Shown piece after piece: positions 31,357 to 40,005 of a DNA stretch of 45,813 nucleotides. The stretch lies in NCBI GenBank assembly GCA_028709305.1, contig JAQVXE010000008.1, forward strand, positions 1 through 45,813, written 5' to 3'. The position numbers and the translations under genes were made by a program. Under the pieces are notes generated by a model that was not told where the DNA came from, searched no databases, and saw only the letters and a list, made by a program, of their open reading frames with translations. The stretch comes from Bacillota bacterium. Its GTDB lineage: Bacteria > Bacillota > DTU025. Each line of letters starts with the position of its first letter. Within the stretch, counting starts at the first letter, position 1.

Positions 31357-32847
31357 ATGGCGGTAGTTCTCCGGGGTGTGACCGGGAATCAGCCGCCGGT
31401 ATACATGATCATCAGCCTTGCTACATTTGAGCACCTTCCAAAACGCGTGGGGGGTCTTGCAGAGGCCGCAACCTCTATAGGAGAATCGCTTGCCGGCGAG
31501 AATGAGGTAATGGTCTTCATGCCATCCCATGGGATACATAAGACCGAAAAAGAGCTGAAAATCAAGAAATACGGCAAGTTTGCGCTAGAAGCAGGTTCGT
31601 CTTCAACGGAGATCACGATGTATGAGATGGAACGAAGGGGCGTTCGTGTCTTTCTTCTGAGCGATGAGGTGATGGATCACCCCGACGTATACATGCCAAG
31701 AGAGACCCTGACTGCGAAGATACTAAGATTCGCTTATGCTTTTCCTGCTGCAATCAACTTGATCATGGGCAAGGAAGGCAAGAAACCGGATATCGCCCAC
31801 ATCAACGACTGGCATTGTGTGTTGGGAGGAGCCGTTGCCAAGAAGTACCTGGGGATACCCATGGCATATACGATACATCGTATCTGTCGAGAGAAAATCG
31901 GCGTACGGGATATGGAAGACTCGGCTCTAGCCGAGTTTGTCGATCCAGAGTCAGTTGAAGTCTCTGGGAAGCGTGAGATGTTCAATCTGGAGACGTTCGG
32001 CTGCAGAGTTTGTGATCATCTCAATACCGTGAGCTACTCATACCTGCGTGAGGAATGGGACGGGTTTTTCGGGAAGTATGCCGGGAAGGCCACCTATGTA
32101 TGGAATGGCATGGACCATTCCTTCTGGGATCCGGCCAAGCTTGACAAGCCTGACTTGTCGAGGCAGGAACGCCGGGCTGCTCTGCTCAAAGAGAATGGCA
32201 TGGAAGATGGAACGCTCTACTTCTATGTTGGCCGATTCGACATGGAGCAGAAAGGTGTAGACCACATGTTCGAGGCGACCCGGATGATCCTGGATGGAGA
32301 GATCTCAGGTGGAGAGAGACTCATTCCCAATCTGAGGATTGTCGTATTGGGCTCGGGCGATCCAGTTCTTGAGAAGATGGCTCGCGACATGGAGAACAAG
32401 TATCCACGGAACGTCAAGGCGATCATAGGATACCTGGGAAGGGAAACGACAAGAGAGTATTATGGCGCATCAGACTTCTGTCTCATTCCCTCCAATTTCG
32501 AGCCTTTTGGACTTGTTCAGCTCGAGGCCATGTGCATGGGATCAATTCCGATTGGAACCCGGGTCGGGGGTATCAACGACACTGTCCTCGACATCGACAC
32601 GGCCAGAGAAAGGGCTACAGGCAAGCTGGTTCGCCCAAGAAAGCCCAAGGAGCTGGCTGACGCCATAGTAAGAATGGGTCTTCTTCAGGCAAATGACCCG
32701 GGCAAGATAGATAAGATCAGGGCTAATGGTAGACCCCATGTCATGACCAATTTCACGTGGGATAGAGCGGCTCGAAGATACTTGGCCATGTACCAGGGGA
32801 AGGCGTCTATCATGCTGCCATTTGCGGATTATGGAGGTCCGTTTTAA
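31357..32847 (+). CDS. glycogen/starch synthase-like glycosyltransferase (GT5/GT4 type)
   Basis: 'KRVGGLAEAATSIGESLAGENEVMVFMPSHG', 'DIAHINDWHCVLGGAV', 'TYVWNGMDHSFWDP', 'LIPSNFEPFGLVQLEAMCMGSIPIGTRVGGINDTV'. Confidence 0.88.
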   Translation: MAVVLRGVTGNQPPVYMIISLATFEHLPKRVGGLAEAATSIGESLAGENEVMVFMPSHGIHKTEKELKIKKYGKFALEAGSSSTEITMYEMERRGVRVFLLSDEVMDHPDVYMPRETLTAKILRFAYAFPAAINLIMGKEGKKPDIAHINDWHCVLGGAVAKKYLGIPMAYTIHRICREKIGVRDMEDSALAEFVDPESVEVSGKREMFNLETFGCRVCDHLNTVSYSYLREEWDGFFGKYAGKATYVWNGMDHSFWDPAKLDKPDLSRQERRAALLKENGMEDGTLYFYVGRFDMEQKGVDHMFEATRMILDGEISGGERLIPNLRIVVLGSGDPVLEKMARDMENKYPRNVKAIIGYLGRETTREYYGASDFCLIPSNFEPFGLVQLEAMCMGSIPIGTRVGGINDTVLDIDTARERATGKLVRPRKPKELADAIVRMGLLQANDPGKIDKIRANGRPHVMTNFTWDRAARRYLAMYQGKASIMLPFADYGGPF

Positions 32848-32865
32848 TCAAGGAGGCCAAGCGCT

Positions 32866-33873
32866 ATGCCAGAATTCAGGCAAGACATCATTACAGGCAA
32901 CTGGGTTATTGTTGCAAAGGAGAGGGCGAGGAGGCCGGAGGACTTCTCCGAGCCAGAGAAGCCGCACAAGGAGCATTTTCGTGAGAACTGTCCTTTTTGC
33001 GTAGGCAATGAAGGGCAAACACCGCCTGAGGTCTATGCTGTCAGGAGAGATGGTTCACAGCCGAACCAACCTGGGTGGAAAGTAAGAGCTGTTCCGAACA
33101 AATTCCCTGCACTTACCTCAAATGGGCAGGTTTCCACAGGAGACATCGGTATCTACCGCACTATGTCGGGGGTAGGGGCTCATGAAGTGATCTTAGAGAC
33201 ACCTGACCATGACCGAAGTCCTGCTGAGCTGACTCAGCAGGAACTCGAAGATGTCATGGCAACTTACCGCCACCGGCATCACGCGCTTTTGGAGGATGAG
33301 AGGATCAAATATGTGTCGATCTTCCGCAACCATGGCAGGAGCGCGGGAGCGTCCCTGGAGCACCCACATTCGCAGATAATAGCTACACCAATAGTCCCAC
33401 CACTTATCCAGGATTCTATCTCTGCAGCCAAGAACTACCACAGTCGAACGGGCAAATGCGTGTATTGCCACATGCTTGAAGAAGAGCGTAAGGCGGGCGT
33501 GCGAGTGGTCTATAGCAATCCGGGCTTTGTCGTGTACGAGCCGTTTGCGTCGAGGACACCATTTGAGACATGCATCATGCCGCTGCGTCATTCTCCTTCT
33601 TTTGGGGAGATATCTGACCAGGAGATTGAGTACCTTGCTGATGCCCTTGGCTTGACCATGCGCAAGATCGCCGACGGGCTCAACGATCCGTCATATAACT
33701 ACATGATACGCACTGCTCCAATTGACGATGAATATGAGGGTTCGGAGTATCTACACTGGCATCTCAGGATATTGCCCAAACTGGCGATAGCGGCCGGGTT
33801 CGAGATGGGGACAGGGATATACATCAACACGGCTACACCTGAAGACACGGCCAAATTCCTTAGGAATATCTGA
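32866..33873 (+). CDS. galT: galactose-1-phosphate uridylyltransferase family
   Basis: 'CPFCVGNEGQTPPEVYAVR', 'FRNHGRSAGASLEHPHSQIIATPIVP', 'HWHLRILPKL'. Confidence 0.9.
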   Translation: MPEFRQDIITGNWVIVAKERARRPEDFSEPEKPHKEHFRENCPFCVGNEGQTPPEVYAVRRDGSQPNQPGWKVRAVPNKFPALTSNGQVSTGDIGIYRTMSGVGAHEVILETPDHDRSPAELTQQELEDVMATYRHRHHALLEDERIKYVSIFRNHGRSAGASLEHPHSQIIATPIVPPLIQDSISAAKNYHSRTGKCVYCHMLEEERKAGVRVVYSNPGFVVYEPFASRTPFETCIMPLRHSPSFGEISDQEIEYLADALGLTMRKIADGLNDPSYNYMIRTAPIDDEYEGSEYLHWHLRILPKLAIAAGFEMGTGIYINTATPEDTAKFLRNI

Positions 33874-33910
33874 AGGTTGGGCTGTTCTTGCCGACGAGAA
33901 GAGAGGCGAT

Positions 33911-34351
33911 ATGAGCTCGAAAAGCAAGATGAGGCATAGTCCCCCCAATGCTGGATATCCTATAACCACGATTGGCGAATCAAACCAGCACATGTACTGG
34001 GGGGCAGAAGAGTCGATGAGTCAGTGGTTAGGACATATCGTGAGACTTGTTGTGTCGGCGATCGTGTTGATGTTGATCTCCTCTCTAATACCTGGCTTTG
34101 CAAGCTTGACGTTTGGAACAGCTTTGGTTGCAGCGGTAGTCATCACCGTGCTTGGATGGCTAGTTGAAGCTATCCTCGGGCGTGGGGTATCTCCATATGC
34201 AAGGGGGATTGTGGGCTTTCTCGTGTCAGCGGTGGTAATATATGCCACGGCATTCATGGTGCCGGGCATGGTGATAACCATTCCAGGTGCTCTGTTGGCG
34301 GCATTTGTGATTGGTCTGGTCGACATGTTCATTCCAACCACCTTGCGCTGA
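33911..34351 (+). CDS. phage-holin-superfamily-IV-type membrane protein (true start probably 34017)
   Basis: 'MSQWLGHIVRLVVSAIVLMLISSLIPGFASLTFGTALVAAVVITVLGWLVEAI...ALLAAFVIGLVDMFIPTTLR', four TM segments. Confidence 0.8.
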   Translation: MSSKSKMRHSPPNAGYPITTIGESNQHMYWGAEESMSQWLGHIVRLVVSAIVLMLISSLIPGFASLTFGTALVAAVVITVLGWLVEAILGRGVSPYARGIVGFLVSAVVIYATAFMVPGMVITIPGALLAAFVIGLVDMFIPTTLR

Positions 34352-34352
34352 A

Positions 34353-34368
34353 AGTTTCACGTGAAACA
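34353..34368. promoter_or_regulatory. second parS-like site (AGTTTCACGTGAAACA, 15/16 match)
   Basis: One mismatch to TGTTTCACGTGAAACA; intergenic. Confidence 0.85.
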
Positions 34369-34383
34369 TTCGATGCCTGCGCC

Positions 34384-34420
34384 CACCCCTTTCGGCAAAA
34401 GGCCGGGAGGGGTTTTCACT
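34384..34420 (+). terminator. intrinsic terminator after the holin-like gene
   Basis: ACCCCTTTCGGC/GCCGGGAGGGGT stem (with G-U pairs) then TTTTCACTTTT. Confidence 0.65.
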
Positions 34421-34494
34421 TTTGGATGCAGGACATGTTCGGACCATGTCTAACTTATGCTTTAAGCCATGTGCGAACATAGGGGTGGTTGTTG

Positions 34495-35430
34495 ATGGAC
34501 ATGGAGACATTATCATTCTCTTCCATAGGTGATGCGCTGGCAGAGGAGTTTCCCACGGAGGGTCTTGCGGGCAAGACGATGGGTGTTGTGTCGACCCTAA
34601 TCAAGATTGCTGTAATAGTAGTGATAGCGGCCATAGTTATTCGCATAGCCTTTCGTGTGATAGATCGCTTATTTAGGAGCCGCGAAGATGAACACCTTGC
34701 GCTGCTCAAAGATACGCGTCGCCTGGTTACGCTTCGCTCTGTGAGCAAGAGCATTACTAGATACGTCGTGTACTTCATCGGAGCTATCATGATCCTATCT
34801 GAGTTAGGGGTTGACACTGCGAGCTTGATTGCAGGCGCCGGGATCGTAGGGTTGGCGGTGGGCTTTGGCGCCCAAAACCTTGTCAAGGACGTCATAACAG
34901 GGTTCTTTGTTTTGTTCGAGGATCAATACGCTGTAGGGGACTACGTCTCTGTGGCCGGGGTTTCGGGAGTGGTCGAGTCCATTGGCATAAGGGTAACGCG
35001 GATTCGCGACTTCGGTGGCCAACTCCATATCATCCCGAACGGCTCCATAGGCATGGTGACGAATTTCCAGGGGCACAACATGAGAGTCGTTTTTGACGTG
35101 CCTGTTCCGTACTCCGTTGATGTAGAGGACGCAGTGCGTGTGCTCGAGAAGGCTTTTGAGGATCAGAAGGAGAGTGTCCCCGGGATAGTGGAGGGTCCAG
35201 ACGTTCTGGGAGTTCAGGACATGAACGAAAGAGGGGTTTTCCTTCGGGTGTGGGCGATGGCAGAGCCTATGCAGCAGTGGTCTGTGGAAAGACAGCTCAA
35301 GATGATAGCAAGGAAGTCTCTTGACGAGGCTGGAGTGGAGCCTCCGGTCTTGCACCGTCGCATCATCGTTGACGATTCTGTTGGTCCTAGCCTGGCATGT
35401 GCCGAGAAAGGCACTGAGGATAGAGCATGA
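34495..35430 (+). CDS. small-conductance mechanosensitive channel (MscS family)
   Basis: 'LGVDTASLIAGAGIVGLAVGFGAQNLVKDVITGFFVLFEDQYAVGDYVSVAGVSGVVESIGIRVTRIRDFGGQLHIIPNGSI'. Confidence 0.95.
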   Translation: MDMETLSFSSIGDALAEEFPTEGLAGKTMGVVSTLIKIAVIVVIAAIVIRIAFRVIDRLFRSREDEHLALLKDTRRLVTLRSVSKSITRYVVYFIGAIMILSELGVDTASLIAGAGIVGLAVGFGAQNLVKDVITGFFVLFEDQYAVGDYVSVAGVSGVVESIGIRVTRIRDFGGQLHIIPNGSIGMVTNFQGHNMRVVFDVPVPYSVDVEDAVRVLEKAFEDQKESVPGIVEGPDVLGVQDMNERGVFLRVWAMAEPMQQWSVERQLKMIARKSLDEAGVEPPVLHRRIIVDDSVGPSLACAEKGTEDRA

Positions 35431-35654
35431 GCTACAGGGTGGGCGATGTTGTCCGGATGAAGAAACCTCACCCCTGCGGAAGCTCAACATGGAAGATACT
35501 CAGGGTTGGGGCGGATTTCCGCATCAAGTGCACAGGCTGCGGACGTGTGGTCATGCTTCCGCGGCCTCAGTTCATGAAGAACGTACGGGGGATAGCCGAC
35601 TCTGGCTTGGGAGGCGATGCTGATTCTAAGTCTGGGAATCGTGGGCCTGCCTAA
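35427..35654 (+). CDS. DUF951 family protein
   Basis: 'YRVGDVVRMKKPHPCGSSTWKILRVGADFRIKCTGCGRVVMLPRPQFMKNVR'. Confidence 0.92.
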   Translation: MSYRVGDVVRMKKPHPCGSSTWKILRVGADFRIKCTGCGRVVMLPRPQFMKNVRGIADSGLGGDADSKSGNRGPA

Positions 35655-36807
35655 TGTGGGCAAATCGACATTGTTCAACGCGTTGACTCGCGGGCGGGCC
35701 GAGATAGCTAACTATCCGTTTACTACAATCGATTCCAATGTGGGCGTGGTAGAGGTTCCTGATGACCGGCTTCAGGCGGTTGCGGGGATTGCAGGGGCGC
35801 AGAAGGTGACTCCCGCCACAGTCCAATTCGTGGACATTGCGGGGCTCGTTCGCGGAGCTAGCAGGGGAGAAGGTCTGGGAAACAAGTTCCTCTCCCATGT
35901 CCGCGAGGTAGATGCTGTGGTGCACGTGGTGAGATGCTTCCTTGATCCCAATGTAGCGCACGTCTACAATCAGCTGGATCCTGTGCGAGATGTGGAGATA
36001 ATAGGGACAGAGCTAATACTGGCGGACCTGGAGACTGTCGCAAGGCGCATTGCCAAGACAGAACCACTCCTCAAAACAGGGGACAAGCGGTCCAGATTCG
36101 AGATGGAGGTATTGACCCGCCTCGAGCAACACCTCGAATCCGGATTGCCGGTGCGGGAAGCGGAGTTGGATGCCGAGGAACGCACTCTCGTGAATGAGCT
36201 TTTCTTGCTCACAATGAAACCCACGATGTTTGCGGCCAATCTGTCAGAAGACTCTGTAGAAGAATTAGGTCAGCTCTGGCCTGCGGGTTTGGTTCCCGGC
36301 GCGAACGCAAGTTCTCATGTGGAGGGCGGCGTGGCGAATCAAGGCGTGGGCGCCAACAATGAGGTCCGCTCTCTCCTTAAGGCAATGAGCGCAGCTGCCC
36401 ACGGCGTTCCAGTTGTTCCTGTATGTGCAGAGCTTGAACGTCAGCTTGGCGAGTTGGCGCCTGACGATGCCCAAGACTACATGGAATCCCTGGGGCTAGC
36501 CCGCTCGGCGCTTGACAATCTGATTGCTGTCGGCCATAGCATCCTGGATCTCATTACGTTTTTCACCATAAAGGGCTCTGAGACCAGGGCATGGAATATT
36601 GTCCGCGGAACGACTGCACCGAAGGCTGCAGGGCAGGTGCATTCAGACATGGAGCGTGGGTTTATCAGGGCGGAAGTGATCCAATGGGATGAGCTGCTTA
36701 GAGAGGGGTCTTTCGTTGCAGCCCGCGAGCATGGCCGCGTCAGAATAGAGGGAAAGGAATATGCCATGCAGGACGGGGACGTGGTCCTCTTCCGTTTCAA
36801 TGTGTAA
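35617..36807 (+). CDS. ychF: redox-regulated ATPase/GTPase YchF
   Basis: '[47 protein letters not shown]...[37 protein letters not shown]', TGS domain at C-terminus. Confidence 0.97.
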   Translation: MLILSLGIVGLPNVGKSTLFNALTRGRAEIANYPFTTIDSNVGVVEVPDDRLQAVAGIAGAQKVTPATVQFVDIAGLVRGASRGEGLGNKFLSHVREVDAVVHVVRCFLDPNVAHVYNQLDPVRDVEIIGTELILADLETVARRIAKTEPLLKTGDKRSRFEMEVLTRLEQHLESGLPVREAELDAEERTLVNELFLLTMKPTMFAANLSEDSVEELGQLWPAGLVPGANASSHVEGGVANQGVGANNEVRSLLKAMSAAAHGVPVVPVCAELERQLGELAPDDAQDYMESLGLARSALDNLIAVGHSILDLITFFTIKGSETRAWNIVRGTTAPKAAGQVHSDMERGFIRAEVIQWDELLREGSFVAAREHGRVRIEGKEYAMQDGDVVLFRFNV

Positions 36808-36852
36808 CTTGGGTGAGCCCGGAAGGTTGGCCTTTTTCACCCGCATGGCGGG

Positions 36853-36881
36853 TTGCACCTGATTTGTGTGGATGGTATAAT
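36853..36881 (+). promoter_or_regulatory. promoter for rpsF-ssb-rpsR (TTGCAC-N17-TATAAT)
   Basis: TTGCAC 36853-36858, TATAAT 36876-36881. Confidence 0.8.
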
Positions 36882-36889
36882 TCATTTCG

Positions 36890-36930
36890 CAATCCCTGCT
36901 CCGCGTGGAACGCGGGGCCGATAGTCCGAG
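36890..36930 (+). promoter_or_regulatory. candidate rpsF leader (S6:S18-type autoregulatory RNA)
   Basis: CCGCG-TGGAA-CGCGG hairpin (36901-36915) followed by GGCCGATAGTCC, between promoter and rpsF RBS. Confidence 0.45.
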
Positions 36931-36944
36931 GGGAGGTGAAGTCA

Positions 36945-37232
36945 GTGCGCGCTTATGAGAGCATGTTGGTTATTGCTCCGACGGTGCCCGAGGAAGAGAT
37001 CGACGCCTTCATTGACAAGTTCGCTCAGTTGATAGTGAACCAAGGAGGCGAAATCACAGAGATCGACCGAATGGGCAGGCGCCGGCTGGCGTACGAAATA
37101 AGGGATTTCACGGAAGGATACTATGTGGTGCTTTATTTCAACGCTGAGCCTGATGCTATTGTTGAGCTAGAACGTGTGTACAAGATCACAGATAATGTAC
37201 TACGCTCTGTGGTTGTCCGAAAGGACGGGTAA
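36945..37232 (+). CDS. rpsF: 30S ribosomal protein S6 (GTG start; ORF from 36813)
   Basis: 'VRAYESMLVIAPTVPEEEIDAFIDKFAQLIVNQGGEITEIDRMGRRRLAYEIRDFTEGYYVVLYF'; GGGAGG RBS. Confidence 0.95.
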   Translation: MRAYESMLVIAPTVPEEEIDAFIDKFAQLIVNQGGEITEIDRMGRRRLAYEIRDFTEGYYVVLYFNAEPDAIVELERVYKITDNVLRSVVVRKDG

Positions 37233-37274
37233 TTCCTTGCCGGGCTGCAAATATCAAGGCAGGGTGGTGTAATC

Positions 37275-37727
37275 ATGAACAAGGTCGTACTAGTGGGACG
37301 TCTAACCCATGATCCCGAACTGCGATTCACTCAGAACGGCGTAGCTGTTACCAGGTTCTCTTTGGCCATTGACAGGCCTTTTACGAACCAGCAAGGAGAG
37401 CGTGAGACTGATTTCCTTGATGTCGTGGTCTGGCGCAGGCAAGCGGAGAACGTGGCAGCGTATCTGAGGAAAGGCAGCCTCGCCGCTGTAGATGGCCGTG
37501 TACAAGTTCGCAGCTATGAAACGCCTGAGGGCCAGAGGCGGAGGGTATGGGAAGTGGTCGCTGACAGAGTGGAGTTCCTTGACCGAAGGGCTGATGCAGG
37601 TTCGCAGATGTCTCAGGGAGGGACGGGCCGTATGCAGTCGAACCCGAACGGGTATGAAGACGACGTTCCAATGTCTGAAGAACCTGAGACTTTCGGGGAT
37701 CAGGCAGACCCGGACATGGGCTTCTAA
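37275..37727 (+). CDS. ssb: single-stranded DNA-binding protein
   Basis: '[36 protein letters not shown]...[37 protein letters not shown]', acidic tail ending DPDMGF. Confidence 0.96.
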   Translation: MNKVVLVGRLTHDPELRFTQNGVAVTRFSLAIDRPFTNQQGERETDFLDVVVWRRQAENVAAYLRKGSLAAVDGRVQVRSYETPEGQRRRVWEVVADRVEFLDRRADAGSQMSQGGTGRMQSNPNGYEDDVPMSEEPETFGDQADPDMGF

Positions 37728-37767
37728 CGACAACACCACTGCCTGAATCAGTGGAGGTACCATATAA

Positions 37768-37998
37768 GTGAGACGTGAAAGAGGGCGAAAGTCCAGAAGG
37801 CGAGTCTGTTCCTTCTGTGTCGACAAGATCCAGGATATAGATTACAAAGACACGGCCAGGCTGCGGAGATACATCAATGAACGCGGCAAGATCGTTCCGC
37901 GCCGGATCTCCGGAAACTGCGCTAAGCACCAGCGTCAGGTTACACTGGCGATAAAGCGTGCGAGGCAAGTGGCTTTGATGCCGTACTCCGTGGACTAA
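37768..37998 (+). CDS. rpsR: 30S ribosomal protein S18
   Basis: '[64 protein letters not shown]'. Confidence 0.97.
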   Translation: MRRERGRKSRRRVCSFCVDKIQDIDYKDTARLRRYINERGKIVPRRISGNCAKHQRQVTLAIKRARQVALMPYSVD

Positions 37999-38033
37999 TC
38001 TGGCCTAGGTGGAACTTCGGCTATAGCTAATTG

Positions 38034-38070
38034 GAAAACTCTTTGGCGGCGGCAGCCCCAAGGAGTTTTC
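38034..38070 (+). terminator. intrinsic terminator after rpsR
   Basis: GAAAACTCTTTGG...CCAAGGAGTTTTC long hairpin. Confidence 0.75.
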
Positions 38071-38193
38071 TTGCACATATGCCCCTATGTTTTTCGCTAG
38101 AATGGGCAAGTGGGGACGGAAGGATTTTGCTCCCGGAATCGAGAACGAACGAATGCATACGCGCACGCCACTTGAATGTGGGGAGGGGTAGGA

Positions 38194-38508
38194 ATGTCAT
38201 ACCCGAGGTACACCGATATTGCCTGCAGCGTGAAGACCATCGATTGGCTTGAGGCGGAGATACTAGGAAGTATTGCATCGTTGTATCGTTCTCTGGCGCG
38301 TGCGGACGAAGATCCGCGTGTGGCAGACCTTGCCAATGCCGTCATTGGCTGCTATTTGTTGGCCAAAAGGCTCGGAATCAGCTATGCTGAGCTGGATGAG
38401 CAAATCAACGGCAACATTCGGGAGAACATCGAGAGCGGACATGAGATCGAAAGGTGGTATGGAGATTTCACCGCTTTGGCTAATCACAGGAAGGGGCGTT
38501 CCATTTGA
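38194..38508 (+). CDS. MazG-like family protein
   Basis: 'DIACSVKTIDWLEAEILGSIASLYRSLAR...LANAVIGCYLLAKRLGISYAELDEQINGNIRENI'; rpsR-adjacent context. Confidence 0.75.
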   Translation: MSYPRYTDIACSVKTIDWLEAEILGSIASLYRSLARADEDPRVADLANAVIGCYLLAKRLGISYAELDEQINGNIRENIESGHEIERWYGDFTALANHRKGRSI

Positions 38509-39461
38509 GTTCATCTCGGAATCATAATGTACGGGCGCTTACGGAAGGGGCGCTGCTTGCCGCACTTACAATAGTACTCTATGTGGCCGACGTCTATACT
38601 CGCATACTCGTCTATGTAGTCCCTGTACCTATTGCAATTCTCGTTGTGAGGCATAACCTCCGTACAGGCTTCATGGCTGCGGCAGTCTCAGCCCTTGGCG
38701 TGGGACTTATCCTAGGGCCAATTGATTCCGTAGTCGTTTTCGTGCGTGTCGCGACGCTTGGGCTCACACTTGGGGTTTGTCTGGCGAAGATGTTGCCGTG
38801 GCCCCGAACCATAGCCGTTGCCACCATCGCCTCACTTGCGCAGGTAGTAATCGATTTCGTGCTGGCCGCAGCCGTCGCCAAGCTTTCCCCGTCTGCTTTG
38901 ATAGGCAGGATTATTGATGAGTTTACGGTGGCGGGAGAGCAAGCTGTCGAGATCTATGAGAAGATAGGTGTGGGTGAAGCGTCGCTGATGCTGGCGAGGC
39001 AATCCATTGAGCTAATGGGCAATTGGCTCAGATTGTTTCTTCCCGTCATCATCCTGGGCACAGCTGTACTGGGCGCAGTCATTGTAGCCTCTATCGCTCG
39101 CTGGGTGCTCCTGCGAATGAAGGAAAGGGTAGTGCCAGCGCCTCCCTTTGCCAATTGGCAACTTGGGTGGCATTGGATTTGGGGCCTCATCGCAGGAATC
39201 ATCCTTTCGTATGTTGGGCAATGGATGGACATCGAGTATATCACTGCTATCGGAAGAAATGTGACTATGGGGTTCGCCTTGCTCTATACTGTACAGGGGA
39301 TTGCGATTATCTGGCACTTCTTCGTCAAACGCAATCTTCCTAAGTTCGTGGCTGTAGTCGTGATAATCCTTATATACTTGACTCCGCCGCTCAATCTTCT
39401 CATGCCCATAGCCGGTGTTTTGGATACTTGGCTTGATTTCAGAAACTTAGCTGCGCAATAG
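38505..39461 (+). CDS. DUF2232/YybS-like membrane protein
   Basis: Multi-TM 'LTEGALLAALTIVLYVADVYTRILVYVVPVPIAILVVRHNLRTGFMAAAVSALGVGLILGP', upstream of rplI. Confidence 0.85.
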   Translation: MSSSRNHNVRALTEGALLAALTIVLYVADVYTRILVYVVPVPIAILVVRHNLRTGFMAAAVSALGVGLILGPIDSVVVFVRVATLGLTLGVCLAKMLPWPRTIAVATIASLAQVVIDFVLAAAVAKLSPSALIGRIIDEFTVAGEQAVEIYEKIGVGEASLMLARQSIELMGNWLRLFLPVIILGTAVLGAVIVASIARWVLLRMKERVVPAPPFANWQLGWHWIWGLIAGIILSYVGQWMDIEYITAIGRNVTMGFALLYTVQGIAIIWHFFVKRNLPKFVAVVVIILIYLTPPLNLLMPIAGVLDTWLDFRNLAAQ

Positions 39462-39535
39462 GGGTGCACAAGAACTTATTTTGAAAGGGGGTAGCAGGCG
39501 GGGAGCTTAGATGAATGCCCCGTCTGCGAGACGTC

Positions 39536-39994
39536 ATGAAAGTTGTCCTCCTAAAAGACGTCCCAGGTTTGGGAAAGGTGGATACTGCGGTAGATGTAGC
39601 TGATGGATATGCCCGAAACTACCTGATTCCGCGGGGCCTGGCTATTCCGGCGAGCTCTAACGAGCTTAAGAGGGTGAGTGAGCTTCGCGAGGCCGAGAAG
39701 CGCAAGGAGATGCGCGAGGAGGAGAAGGCCAGGGAAGACGCGCGTAAACTGAAGGAACATGGGGTTACGATTCGGGCCAAGGCCGGTGAGACCGGAAGGC
39801 TCTATGGCTCAATTACGTCCCAAGATGTTGCTAATGCCATCAATAAGGAACTCGGTGTCAAGATTGACCGCAGGAAGATTGAACTCAGCGATCCCATTAG
39901 GGAAATAGGTACATTTACTGCAGCTGTGAAGCTCTTCGCTGGGGTAAGCGCTGAAGTAATGATCAATGTGATTTCCACGGAAGGTGAGAAGTAG
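39536..39994 (+). CDS. rplI: 50S ribosomal protein L9 (ORF from 39515)
   Basis: 'MKVVLLKDVPGLGKVDTAVDVADGYARNYLIPRGLAIPAS...RLYGSITSQDVANAINKELGVKIDRRKIEL'. Confidence 0.96.
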   Translation: MKVVLLKDVPGLGKVDTAVDVADGYARNYLIPRGLAIPASSNELKRVSELREAEKRKEMREEEKAREDARKLKEHGVTIRAKAGETGRLYGSITSQDVANAINKELGVKIDRRKIELSDPIREIGTFTAAVKLFAGVSAEVMINVISTEGEK

Positions 39995-40005
39995 TTGCTC
40001 ATAGC

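Noticed and set aside
33911-34351. Holin-like protein as evidence for a prophage
   Set aside because: This four-TM 'holin superfamily IV' family is widespread in bacterial chromosomes and no other phage genes are nearby.
34804-35490. 228-aa antisense ORF opposite mscS
   Set aside because: No domain-like motifs; the sense strand is a clear MscS channel.
37736-37754. CCACTG...CAGTGG inverted repeat between ssb and rpsR as a terminator
   Set aside because: No U-tract, and it directly precedes the rpsR RBS; rpsF-ssb-rpsR are normally co-transcribed.
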